A stretch of DNA of 64,000 nucleotides from Nonomuraea jiangxiensis (lineage in GTDB: Bacteria; Actinomycetota; Actinomycetes; Streptosporangiales; Streptosporangiaceae): NCBI RefSeq assembly GCF_900099965.1, contig NZ_FNDJ01000026.1, positions 62,001-126,000 on the forward strand, in the 5' to 3' direction. Both the position numbers and the translations under genes were made by a program. Positions 25,481 to 32,980 of the stretch are shown piece by piece (position 1 is the first letter of the stretch; each line of letters begins with the position of its first letter). Below the pieces are notes generated by a model that worked only from the letters and a program-made list of their open reading frames with translations, ran no database searches and was not told where the DNA came from.

Positions 25481-26656
25481 GTGGATAAGCGATCTTTCTC
25501 CACAGAACCCCGTTCGGTTCCTCGCCACCGCAGCCGTCCGATGCACCCTTGGCTCCATGAGCCCAGCACTCCTCACATCTCTCCCGTCCACGAGCGCCTG
25601 TGCCGCCAGCACGAGCCACCCCGGCGACCTCAAGTCCGGCACGGTCGCGGGCCCCTCGTCCCTTCCAACCCCAGTACCACGCGAGGCGTCGCCGCACGAG
25701 CAGCACCAACGCCCGAAGTGGCCGGGCGGGGGCTTGCGTCCAGGACGGGGACTTCGCTTGGGGTGGGGCTCTGGTCTGGGACGGGATCTCCGTGTTATGC
25801 GGTGCGCGGTTGGAAGGCCACTGTCGTGACCGGCCGCGCCTCACCATCCCTCGCCGAGCGCGCCCGGCGAGTCACCCGCTCAGTCCCTCAGGCAGTTGCC
25901 TGTCGTCAGACGGCCGCACACATTTGGGGCCTGGACACTCTGCCAACCAACGAGGAGGACTGGCCCGTCGAGGTGATCGCTTCGGGTCATGTGGCGCTCC
26001 GGGGTTGCGTCACCTACCTGACATCCCTCCCGGACGAGGACATCACCGAGCACCAGGGCATCCGCCTGACCACCATAGAACGTACCGCCCTCGACTGCGC
26101 CCGCTGGCTGCCACGCATGGAAGCGGTGGCGATCCTCGACCAGTTCGCCCGCAGAGGCTTGGACCTCGACGCCCTGTGGCACCGCCCCACCAACACCTGG
26201 CGCCTGCGCGACAACCTCAGCCTGGCCGACCGGGGAGCGGCCTCGCCCAGGGAGAGCTGGCTGAGGGTCATCCTCGTCGAGGGCGGCCTCCCCAGACCCA
26301 CCACCCAGATCAGGGTCGAGCTGGACCACGGTCGCCACGCCTACCTGGACCTGGGCTGGGAGGAGTTCAAGGTCGCAGTCGAGTACGACGGCCGCGAGCA
26401 CCACACCTCGGCCGCCGACCAGCAGCGCGACGCCGATCGCCGAGAGGAGCTCCGACGACGGGGCTGGCGCGTGATCGCCGTCCGCAGGGACGTCATCCCC
26501 ACCCAGATCGCCGACCTCCTCCACCACGTGGCCGACGTCTTGATCGAGCGCGGCTGGCAACCGGGTCCCGAACGCACGACCCGCATCCTCCGCTACATCC
26601 GTGCGGCCCGCCGCAATTCCCGCTACAGATCGACAAGGCGTAAGTCCTTCCGGTGA
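25481..26656 (+). CDS. AbiEi-like antitoxin N-terminal region plus DUF559 (Vsr/endonuclease-fold) protein
   Basis: The reliable part is from about residue 110 on: VTGRASPSLAERARRV and VPQAVACRQTAAHIWGLDTLP (AbiEi/winged-helix-linked region), TTIERTALDCARWLP, then the DUF559 core ELDHGRHAYLDLGWEEFKVAVEYDGREHH with RREELRRRGWRVIAVRRDVI, the restriction-like fold of Vsr endonucleases (Asp/Glu and EYDG acidic residues present). The first about 110 codons look unlike the family, and the usual winged-helix start is not readable in this frame. Possible starts are 25481, 25718 and 25826, or the 5' part is frameshifted. Usually an orphan, not a proven toxin-antitoxin gene. Confidence 0.65.
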   Translation: MDKRSFSTEPRSVPRHRSRPMHPWLHEPSTPHISPVHERLCRQHEPPRRPQVRHGRGPLVPSNPSTTRGVAARAAPTPEVAGRGLASRTGTSLGVGLWSGTGSPCYAVRGWKATVVTGRASPSLAERARRVTRSVPQAVACRQTAAHIWGLDTLPTNEEDWPVEVIASGHVALRGCVTYLTSLPDEDITEHQGIRLTTIERTALDCARWLPRMEAVAILDQFARRGLDLDALWHRPTNTWRLRDNLSLADRGAASPRESWLRVILVEGGLPRPTTQIRVELDHGRHAYLDLGWEEFKVAVEYDGREHHTSAADQQRDADRREELRRRGWRVIAVRRDVIPTQIADLLHHVADVLIERGWQPGPERTTRILRYIRAARRNSRYRSTRRKSFR

Positions 26657-27050
26657 CGGCTCCACACCAATGGCCCTACGTGCCGCGCCGTGTGGTCACG
26701 CCTGCTGCTCAACGGTGGCTCTACGTGCCGTGCTCCGGGGTCACGCCTGCTGCTCAACGGTGGCCGTGTGTGCCAACGGCGGTCTTGTGTGCCGTGGCTT
26801 GGCGTGACATCTACCGCGCAACGGTGGCTCTGTGCCGCGCGTCGGCGGGACGTCCTCCGCGTAACGATGCTCTGTGTGTCGTGCCCGGCGTTACGTCTGC
26901 TGCGCCGGGAAGGCGGCGCTTTGGGTGGGGTTATGACCCCCGCCGCTGCGTCGCTTCCAGCGCGGGATCGACCGGCCATGGGAAGAGCGCGGGCGGTGGG
27001 CGGGGGTCGGGTCCGGGTGATCGGTGGACCCGAGGGTTCGGTCTCCTTCT
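26657..27050. repeat. 394-bp gene-free stretch with degenerate 43-45-bp tandem repeats
   Basis: From 26680 to about 26920 the sequence repeats a unit starting GTGCCGTGC and containing GGTCACGCCTGCTGCTCAAC and GGTGGCTCT. Units begin at 26680, 26725, 26770 (short, 19 bp), 26789, 26832 and about 26874; the first two differ at few positions, later ones are worn. The array fills the space between convergent genes (DUF559 and P450). Nothing else is seen in 26921-27050 except G-rich sequence. Confidence 0.75.
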
Positions 27051-28235
27051 TCAGCCGATGGTGACCGGTAGTTCCTTGATGCCGTTGATGAAGTTCGAGC
27101 GCAGGCGGCGGGCTGGGCCTGATTGGCGGAGGCGGGGGTGGCGGCGGGCCAGGTGTTCGAACAGGACGCGGAGTTCCAGTTTGGCAAGGTGGTTGCCCAG
27201 GCAGAAGTGGGCGCCGCCGCCGCCGAAGCCGATGTGGGGGTTGGGGTTGCGGGCGATGTCGAAGACGTCGGGGTCGGGGAAGACGGCGGAGTCGCGGTTG
27301 GCGGAGGAGTAGAAGACCACGACCTTGTCGTCGGCCCGGATCTGCCGGCCTCCGAGCAGTTGGTCGGTGGTGGACGTGCGGCGGAAGAGGTTCACCGGGG
27401 AGACCCAGCGGACGATCTCGTCGGCGGCGGTCGCGGCCAGGGTGGGGTCGGCGACCAGGCGCTCCCACTGGTCCGGGTGCTCGAAGAAGGTGAGCATGCC
27501 GCCGGAGGCCGCGTTGCGGGTGGTCTCGTTGCCCGCCACCGACAGCAGCAGGACGAAGAGCTCGAACTCGCTCTCGTCGAGCGTCGCGCCGTTCTCGTCG
27601 GGTTGCAGCAGCTTGGTGACGATGTCGTCCTTCGGGTGGGCCCTGCGCTGGGTCGCGAGTTGACCGGCGTAGGAGTAGACCTCCATGGCGGCGGCCGAGG
27701 CGTCCTCGGGGGAGGAGGCGTAGTCGGGGTCCTGTGAGCCGATCATGCGGTTGGACCAGGAGAAGAGCTTGTCGCGGTCGGCCACGGGCGCGCCGAGCAG
27801 TTCGCAGATCACGTACAGGGGGAGGGGCGCGGCGACCTCGGTGACGAAGTCGATCTCGCCGGTGCACTTGTCGAGGAGGTCGTCGCAGATGTCCCGGATG
27901 TGCTGTTCGAGGGCACCGATGGTGCGCGGGGTGAATCCCCGGTTGACGAGCGAACGCCGCTTCGTGTGCTCCGGCGGGTCCTGGTTGAGCATCATGAGCC
28001 GCTGGAGTGCGATCTGCTCCTCGGGTACTTCGTCGAACAGGGCGAGTCTCCTGGCCGAGGAGAACAGATCGGAGTGGCGCGACACGTGGACGACGTCCTC
28101 GTGCCGGGTGACGGCCCAGAAGCCGGGTTCGCCCTCGTGCCAGTGGACGGGGGAGTTGGCGCGGAGCCAGGCTAACTGCTCGTGCGGCGGTCCAGTGGTC
28201 GCGTAATGGTCCCGGTCGACGAGGTTGATCTGCAC
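27051..28235 (-). CDS. Cytochrome P450, CYP125/CYP142-like (steroid side-chain hydroxylase)
   Basis: A 394-residue soluble P450. The oxygen-activation helix has AGNETTR (near 233), the K-helix DEIVRW, and the heme loop FGGGGAHFCLGNHLAKLE with the thiolate Cys near 345. Blocks FWAVTRHEDVVHVSRHSDLFSS, RLMMLNQDPPEHTKRRSL and LRSNFINGIKELPVT match mycobacterial CYP125/CYP142, which oxidise the C26/C27 methyl of cholest-4-en-3-one. GTG 28235 is the start. The upstream region holds a perfect KstR-type and a perfect KstR2-type box. No ferredoxin adjoins; the one at 14.4 kb is a candidate partner. Confidence 0.85.
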   Translation of the reverse strand: MQINLVDRDHYATTGPPHEQLAWLRANSPVHWHEGEPGFWAVTRHEDVVHVSRHSDLFSSARRLALFDEVPEEQIALQRLMMLNQDPPEHTKRRSLVNRGFTPRTIGALEQHIRDICDDLLDKCTGEIDFVTEVAAPLPLYVICELLGAPVADRDKLFSWSNRMIGSQDPDYASSPEDASAAAMEVYSYAGQLATQRRAHPKDDIVTKLLQPDENGATLDESEFELFVLLLSVAGNETTRNAASGGMLTFFEHPDQWERLVADPTLAATAADEIVRWVSPVNLFRRTSTTDQLLGGRQIRADDKVVVFYSSANRDSAVFPDPDVFDIARNPNPHIGFGGGGAHFCLGNHLAKLELRVLFEHLARRHPRLRQSGPARRLRSNFINGIKELPVTIG

Positions 28236-28252
28236 CCGATTTCACCCACTTG

Positions 28253-28266
28253 ATCAAGCGCTTGGT
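28253..28266. promoter_or_regulatory. KstR2-type palindrome upstream of P450
   Basis: ATCAAGCGCTTGGT agrees with the remembered KstR2 consensus AnCAAGnnCTTGnT at all ten fixed positions and lies 18 bp before the P450 start. KstR2 controls ring C/D (HIP) breakdown in mycobacteria; no kstR2 gene is in this window. Confidence 0.5.
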
Positions 28267-28274
28267 TAGCCTTC

Positions 28275-28288
28275 TGAAACGTGTTCTA
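28275..28288. promoter_or_regulatory. KstR-type box upstream of P450
   Basis: TGAAACGTGTTCTA matches TnnAACnnGTTnnA at all eight fixed positions, 40 bp before the P450 start codon and 8 bp from the KstR2-type palindrome. Confidence 0.65.
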
Positions 28289-28561
28289 TTACGTCGCTGT
28301 GCGGTCGTCAAGGATGGGGAGGGCGCGGGGGGGCGTCGGGTGCGACGGGGATCTCGTGCGAGAGGGGTCACGGGGTGGTCGGGTTGGTTGGGGAGTGGAG
28401 AGGGGTGCGTACTTTCCGGCTTGTTGTGCTGCTTTATGGAGGAATCGGCGTCCCCTCCGATGTTTTGGGCGGTTGGCATTCGGGAGCGTGAACGGAGGTG
28501 GCGGGGCGGTGTATTCGGTTCACACGCCGGGTGGGTCTCTCGGGGGTGTCCTTCGAGGTCA

Positions 28562-28644
28562 CGGATCGGATGTATCCGTCTCGGCGCCCTTGACACGCTC
28601 TACCTGGTCGCACCAGCATCTTGAATCAAGACATCCGATGTATA
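28562..28644. promoter_or_regulatory. Two candidate FadR/GntR operators before the L-fucose operon
   Basis: AAGACATCCGATGTATA (28628-28644) matches the core of the perfect palindrome at 39820-39840 (TAGACATCGGATGTCTA) at 14 of 17 positions. A weaker copy, GGATCGGATGTATCC, lies at 28563-28577 within the inverted repeat ACGGAT-N7-ATCCGT. The centres are about 68 bp apart. The regulator is probably the FadR-type protein at 39136-39810. Confidence 0.6.
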
Positions 28645-28659
28645 TGTGAAGGATGCGGT

Positions 28660-29505
28660 GTGAAGCTGCTGCGAGTAGGACCTGTCGGACAGGAGCGACC
28701 GGTAGTGCTGGACTCTGCCGGTGACCTGCGCGACATCGGAGAGCCCGAGATCGACGGGGCTTTCCTCGCTTCCGGGGGAGTGGCGCGCGTCCGCGACGCG
28801 CTGGAGCGTGGTGCCCTGCCCCTCATCGACGCCGAGGGGCTGCGGATCGGCGCCCCCATCGCACGTCCGGGGAAGATCGTCTGCATCGGCCTGAACTACA
28901 GCGACCACGCCGCCGAGTCCGGCCAGGCAGCGCCGGACGAGCCCGTCGTGTTCATGAAGGCCGCCAACACCATGATCGGCCCCAACGACGAGGTCCTGGT
29001 GCCGCGCGGCAGCGTGAAGACCGACTGGGAAGTGGAGTTGGCCATCGTCATCGGGCAGGAGGCCCGCTACCTGGGCAGCCGGGAGGAGGCGCTGGCCGTG
29101 ATCGCGGGCTACGCGATCTCCAACGACGTCTCCGAGCGCGCGTTCCAGTTCGAACGCGGCGGGCAGTGGGACAAGGGCAAGTCCTGCGAGACCTTCAACC
29201 CGCTGGGCCCGTGGCTGGTGACGGCCGACGAGGTAGGCGATCCGCAGGACCTGCCGCTGCGCCTGTGGGTGAACGGCGAGCAGCGCCAGGACGGCAACAC
29301 CAAGAACATGATCTTCGACGTGGCCGAGATCGTGCGCTACCTGAGCCAGTTCATGGTGCTGGAGCCCGGCGACGTGATCAACACCGGTACGCCCGCCGGA
29401 GTGGCGTTGGGCATGCCGGAGCAGCCGTACCTGCGGGCCGGCGACGTGATGGAGCTGGAGATCGGGGGGCTCGGCCGGCAGCGCCAGACCGTGGGGCAGG
29501 CATGA
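28660..29505 (+). CDS. 2,4-diketo-3-deoxy-L-fuconate hydrolase (FAH superfamily)
   Basis: A 281-residue fumarylacetoacetate-hydrolase-fold protein. It has the N-terminal lead MKLLRVGPVGQERP, the FAH core CIGLNYSDHAAE near residue 72, DWEVELAIVIG with the metal-binding Glu pair, GYAISNDVSERAFQ and GDVINTGTPAGVALGM. This exact layout is the sub-family that cleaves 2,4-diketo-3-deoxy-L-fuconate to pyruvate and L-lactate; the dehydratase next door supports it. GTG 28660 has GAAGGA 6 bp upstream; the upstream TTG 28621 lies inside the operator. The gene overlaps the next by 4 bp. Confidence 0.87.
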   Translation: MKLLRVGPVGQERPVVLDSAGDLRDIGEPEIDGAFLASGGVARVRDALERGALPLIDAEGLRIGAPIARPGKIVCIGLNYSDHAAESGQAAPDEPVVFMKAANTMIGPNDEVLVPRGSVKTDWEVELAIVIGQEARYLGSREEALAVIAGYAISNDVSERAFQFERGGQWDKGKSCETFNPLGPWLVTADEVGDPQDLPLRLWVNGEQRQDGNTKNMIFDVAEIVRYLSQFMVLEPGDVINTGTPAGVALGMPEQPYLRAGDVMELEIGGLGRQRQTVGQA

Positions 29506-30860
29506 CGGGCGAGGACTCGGCTCAGGATCGACCACGGGGTGAGGGAGTGACCGAGATGTCCGGCCAGGGGGCGGGGGCGTACCGGATTGTTGGGATGAAG
29601 ACGCACGACGTGCGGTTTCCGACCTCGCGGGAGCTCGACGGCTCCGACGCCATGAACCCCGACCCCGACTACTCCGCCGCCTACGTCGTGCTCACGACGG
29701 ACGACGGGTTCGAGGGGCACGGGTTCGCGTTCACGATCGGGCGCGGGAACGACGTCCAGACCGCGGCGATCAGCGCGCTGGAGCCGTACGTGGTCGGCAA
29801 GGACGTCGAAGACCTGGGCGCGCTCTACCTGGACATGGTCAACGACTCGCAGCTGCGTTGGCTGGGGCCGGAGAAGGGCGTCATGCACATGGCGATCTCC
29901 GCCGTGGTCAACGCCCTGTGGGATCTCAAGGCCAAGCGGGCGGGTAAGCCGTTGTGGCGGTTGCTGTCGGACATGTCGCCTGAGGAGCTGGTCGGGCTCA
30001 TCGACTTCCGCTATCTGAGCGACGCCCTGACACGGGACGAAGCCCTCCAGATCCTGAAAAATGCGGAAGCGACCAAGGCCGAGCGGATCAGTACGCTGCT
30101 CGAAACCGGCTACCCCGCCTACACCACCTCCCCCGGCTGGCTCGGATACGACGACGACAAGCTGCGCAGGCTCTGCAAGGAGGCCCTCGACCAGGGTTTC
30201 ACCCAGATCAAGCTCAAGGTCGGCGCCGATCTCGACGACGACAGGCGCCGGTTCCGGGTGGCCCGCGAGGTCTGCGGGCCCGACTTCCCGATCGCCATCG
30301 ACGCCAACCAGCGCTGGGACGTCGGCTCCGCGATCGAGTGGGTCAACGCGCTGAAGGAGTTCCACCCGCACTGGGTCGAGGAGCCGACCAGCCCCGACGA
30401 CGTGCTCGGACACGCCGCCATCGCCAGGGGCATCGCCCCGGTCCCGGTGGCCACCGGCGAGCACGTACAGAACCGCATCCTCTTCAAGCAACTCCTGCAG
30501 GCCGAGGCGATCTCCTACCTGCAGATCGACTCGGCCCGGGTCGGCGGGGTCAACGAGAACCTGGCGATTCTGCTGCTCGCGGCCAAGTTCGGGATCCCGG
30601 TGTGCCCGCACGCGGGCGGTGTCGGGCTGTGCGAGCTGGTGCAGCACCTGTCGATGTTCGACTACGTGGCGGTCACCGGCACCATGGACCACCGCGTGAT
30701 CGAGTACGTCGACCACCTCCACGAGCACTTCATTGACCCCGTCGTCATCCGCGACGGCCGGTACGTCGCCCCGTCCGCGCCCGGGTTCAGCGCGGAGATG
30801 CACGCAGAGTCGATCGCCGCCCATACGTTCCCCGGCGGCGAGGTTTGGAGGGACGAGTGA
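29502..30860 (+). CDS. L-fuconate dehydratase
   Basis: A protein of up to 452 residues in the mandelate-racemase branch of the enolase superfamily. It shows THDVRFPTSRELDGSDAMNP, RWLGPEKGVMHMAISA, the base pair KxK in IKLKVGA (near 237), metal ligands in AIDANQRWD and EEPTSPDD, and the His of CPHAGGVGLCE, all at L-fuconate-dehydratase positions. It converts L-fuconate to 2-keto-3-deoxy-L-fuconate. ATG 29502 overlaps the hydrolase stop; GTG 29547 (GAGGGA upstream) or ATG 29595 would give more usual N-termini. Confidence 0.92.
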   Translation: MTGEDSAQDRPRGEGVTEMSGQGAGAYRIVGMKTHDVRFPTSRELDGSDAMNPDPDYSAAYVVLTTDDGFEGHGFAFTIGRGNDVQTAAISALEPYVVGKDVEDLGALYLDMVNDSQLRWLGPEKGVMHMAISAVVNALWDLKAKRAGKPLWRLLSDMSPEELVGLIDFRYLSDALTRDEALQILKNAEATKAERISTLLETGYPAYTTSPGWLGYDDDKLRRLCKEALDQGFTQIKLKVGADLDDDRRRFRVAREVCGPDFPIAIDANQRWDVGSAIEWVNALKEFHPHWVEEPTSPDDVLGHAAIARGIAPVPVATGEHVQNRILFKQLLQAEAISYLQIDSARVGGVNENLAILLLAAKFGIPVCPHAGGVGLCELVQHLSMFDYVAVTGTMDHRVIEYVDHLHEHFIDPVVIRDGRYVAPSAPGFSAEMHAESIAAHTFPGGEVWRDE

Positions 30861-31591
30861 GCCTGAAAGCAGTCGTGACCGGCGGCGGCTCCGGCATCGG
30901 CCTGGCCGCCGCCACCCTGCTCGCCGAGCGGGGCATGAAGGTCGCCTGCCTCGACCTCAACCCGCCGGGCGAGCCGTTCATCGGCATCAAGGCCGACGTC
31001 ACCGACGACGCGAGCGTGCGTACCGCGGTGGCCGAGGCGGCGGAGCGACTGGGCGGCATCGACGTGCTGGTCAACAACGCCGGCATCGGGGCCCAGGGCA
31101 CTGTCGAGGACAACCCGGACAGCGAGTGGCACCAGGTGTTCGACGTCAACGTGGTCGGCATGGTCCGGGTGGCCCGGGCGGCGCTGCCGTACCTGCGTCG
31201 GTCGGAGCACGCCGCGATCGTCAACACCTGCTCGATCGCGGCCACCGCCGGGCTGCCCCAGCGCGCGCTCTACAGTGCGACCAAGGGCGCGGTGTTGTCG
31301 CTGACGCTCGCGATGGCCGCGGACCACATCCGCGAGGGCATCCGGGTCAACTGCGTCAACCCGGGCACCGCGGACACCCCGTGGGTCGGCAGGCTGCTCG
31401 ACGCGGCCCCCGACCCCGAGGCGGAGCGGGCGGCGCTCAACGCCAGGCAGCCGATGGGCCGCCTGGTGAGCGCCGAGGAGGTGGCGGCGGCCATCGCGTA
31501 CCTGGCCGGCCCCGAGGCCGGTGCCACCACCGGGACCGCGCTCGCGGTCGACGGCGGCATGCAGGGACTCCGGCTCCGCCCCACCTCATAA
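30857..31591 (+). CDS. SDR oxidoreductase, probable 2-keto-3-deoxy-L-fuconate dehydrogenase
   Basis: A 244-residue classical SDR: TGGGSGIGLAAA at the N-terminus, NNAGIGAQG, and the catalytic Ser/Tyr/Lys in CSIAATAGLPQRALYSATKGA. In the non-phosphorylative fucose route the SDR oxidises 2-keto-3-deoxy-L-fuconate to the 2,4-diketo acid that the first gene of the operon cleaves. GTG 30857 overlaps the dehydratase stop and follows GGAGGG. Its last 13 codons, DGGMQGLRLRPTS, seed the repeat array that follows. Confidence 0.85.
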   Translation: MSLKAVVTGGGSGIGLAAATLLAERGMKVACLDLNPPGEPFIGIKADVTDDASVRTAVAEAAERLGGIDVLVNNAGIGAQGTVEDNPDSEWHQVFDVNVVGMVRVARAALPYLRRSEHAAIVNTCSIAATAGLPQRALYSATKGAVLSLTLAMAADHIREGIRVNCVNPGTADTPWVGRLLDAAPDPEAERAALNARQPMGRLVSAEEVAAAIAYLAGPEAGATTGTALAVDGGMQGLRLRPTS

Positions 31592-31951
31592 GGGCTCCGG
31601 CGGGCAGGCACCCTGCCTCAGGCTCACTTCATAAAGATCGGCGTCATGAGGCATCCCGCCTCAGGGCTGCTTCAAGAAGGACAGCGGCATGAGGCATCCA
31701 GCCTCAGGCCCATCTCACAAAGGACAGCGGCATGAGGCACCCAGCCTCAGGCCCATCTCACAAAGTACAGCGGCATGGGGCACCCAGCCTCAGGCCGTCT
31801 CATCAACAAAAGGTCGGCGGCATGGGGCACCTCGCCTCAAGCCCATCTCATAGACGGTGGCATGCAGGGACTCCGCTTCCGTCTCATCAAGTACGGACGG
31901 AGGTGTGCAGGAGCTCCGGCTCCGGCCCACCAGTAAGGAAGGTAACCCCCC
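31592..31951 (+). repeat. Degenerate 43-bp tandem repeat array between SDR and binding-protein genes
   Basis: About seven copies follow the SDR stop. The best-kept units start at 31681, 31724 and 31767 (ACAGCGGCATGAGGCACCCA, then GCCTCAGGCCCATCTCACAA); others start near 31638, 31814, 31854 and 31893. Copies at 31854-31890 (ACGGTGGCATGCAGGGACTC) almost repeat the SDR 3' end at 31551-31591. Several units carry TGAGGC-N5-GCCTCA hairpins. No frame is open through it. AAGGAAGGT at 31935 is the next gene's ribosome-binding site. Confidence 0.88.
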
Positions 31952-32980
31952 ATGAAGCTCGGACCGGCGGTCGCGGTCGCGGCCCTCCTTACGATCATCA
32001 CGGCGTGTGGCTCAGACACTTCGACAGGAGCAGAAGCAGGAGGCGGCGGCGCGAAGGTCGGCATCGATCATCCCCGTGCCGACTCCGACTTCTGGAACAG
32101 CTACATCAAGTACGTTCCGCAGATGGCCGGTGAGCTCAAGGTGGACCTCATGCCGGCCACCAACTCGCAGAACGACGTCACCAAGCTGGTCAGCAACGTG
32201 CAGGCGCTGACCGGTCAGGGCGCCAAGGTGATCGTCATGGCCCCCCAGGACACCGGAGCGGTGGCCACTACATTGCAGCAGCTCGAAAACAAGAAGATCC
32301 CCGTCGTGACCGTGGACACGCGGCCCGACAAGGGCAAGGTCTACATGGTCGTACGCGCCGACAACCGCGCGTACGGGACCAAGGCCTGCGAGTTCCTCGG
32401 CGAGAAGCTCGGCGGCAAGGGCAAGGTCGTGCAGCTCCAGGGCGCGCTGAGCTCGATCAACGGCCGGGACCGGTCCGAGGCGTTCCTGGAGTGCATGAAG
32501 TCGAAGTTCCCCGGGATCACGGTGTTCAGCGAGCCGACCGAGTGGGAGGGCAGCAAGGCCGCGTCCATGCTGCAGACCCGCTTGGAGCAGAACCCGGACA
32601 TCAAGGGCATCTACATGCACGCCGGCGGCGTCCACCTGGCCCCGACGCTGCAGGTGCTGAAGCAGAAGGGCCTGCTGGTCCCGCCGACGGACCCCAAGCA
32701 CGTCTTCGTGGTCTCGAACGACGGCATCCCGCAGGAGTTCGAGGCGATCCGCAAGGGCGAGATCGACGCCACGGTGTCCCAGCCGGCCGACCTGTACGCC
32801 AAGTACGCCCTCTTCTACGCCAAGGCGGCGGCCGAGGGCAAGACGTTCCAGCCCGGTCCCACCGACCACGACAGCACGATCATCCAGCTCCCGAACGGCA
32901 TGGAGGACCAGCTCCCCGCGCCGCTCGTGACCAAGGACAACGTGGATGACAAGGCCCTTTGGGGCAACCAGGTCAACTAA
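31952..32980 (+). CDS. Sugar ABC transporter substrate-binding lipoprotein (L-fucose operon)
   Basis: A 342-residue type-1 binding protein with lipobox ITAC at residue 19, Gly/Ala linker and Peripla_BP_4 fold (KVGIDHPRADSDFWNSYI, VIVMAPQDTGAV, VTVDTRPDKG). It lacks the extra hinge Cys of galactose-binding types. Placement between the SDR and ATPase in the fucose operon makes L-fucose or a related 6-deoxy sugar the likely ligand (inference). Shares only fold-level similarity with the importer at 9.5 kb. Confidence 0.88.
   Translation: MKLGPAVAVAALLTIITACGSDTSTGAEAGGGGAKVGIDHPRADSDFWNSYIKYVPQMAGELKVDLMPATNSQNDVTKLVSNVQALTGQGAKVIVMAPQDTGAVATTLQQLENKKIPVVTVDTRPDKGKVYMVVRADNRAYGTKACEFLGEKLGGKGKVVQLQGALSSINGRDRSEAFLECMKSKFPGITVFSEPTEWEGSKAASMLQTRLEQNPDIKGIYMHAGGVHLAPTLQVLKQKGLLVPPTDPKHVFVVSNDGIPQEFEAIRKGEIDATVSQPADLYAKYALFYAKAAAEGKTFQPGPTDHDSTIIQLPNGMEDQLPAPLVTKDNVDDKALWGNQVN

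Larger units (their letters stand above)
28236..28659. promoter_or_regulatory. 424-bp divergent regulatory region, P450 / L-fucose operon
   Basis: No gene. The left end (28250-28290) carries steroid-type operators for the P450, and the right end (28560-28645) carries two FadR-type sites for the fucose operon. The middle (28290-28550) is G-rich and without clear symmetry. GAAGGA (28648-28653) is the ribosome-binding site of the next gene. Confidence 0.6.
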
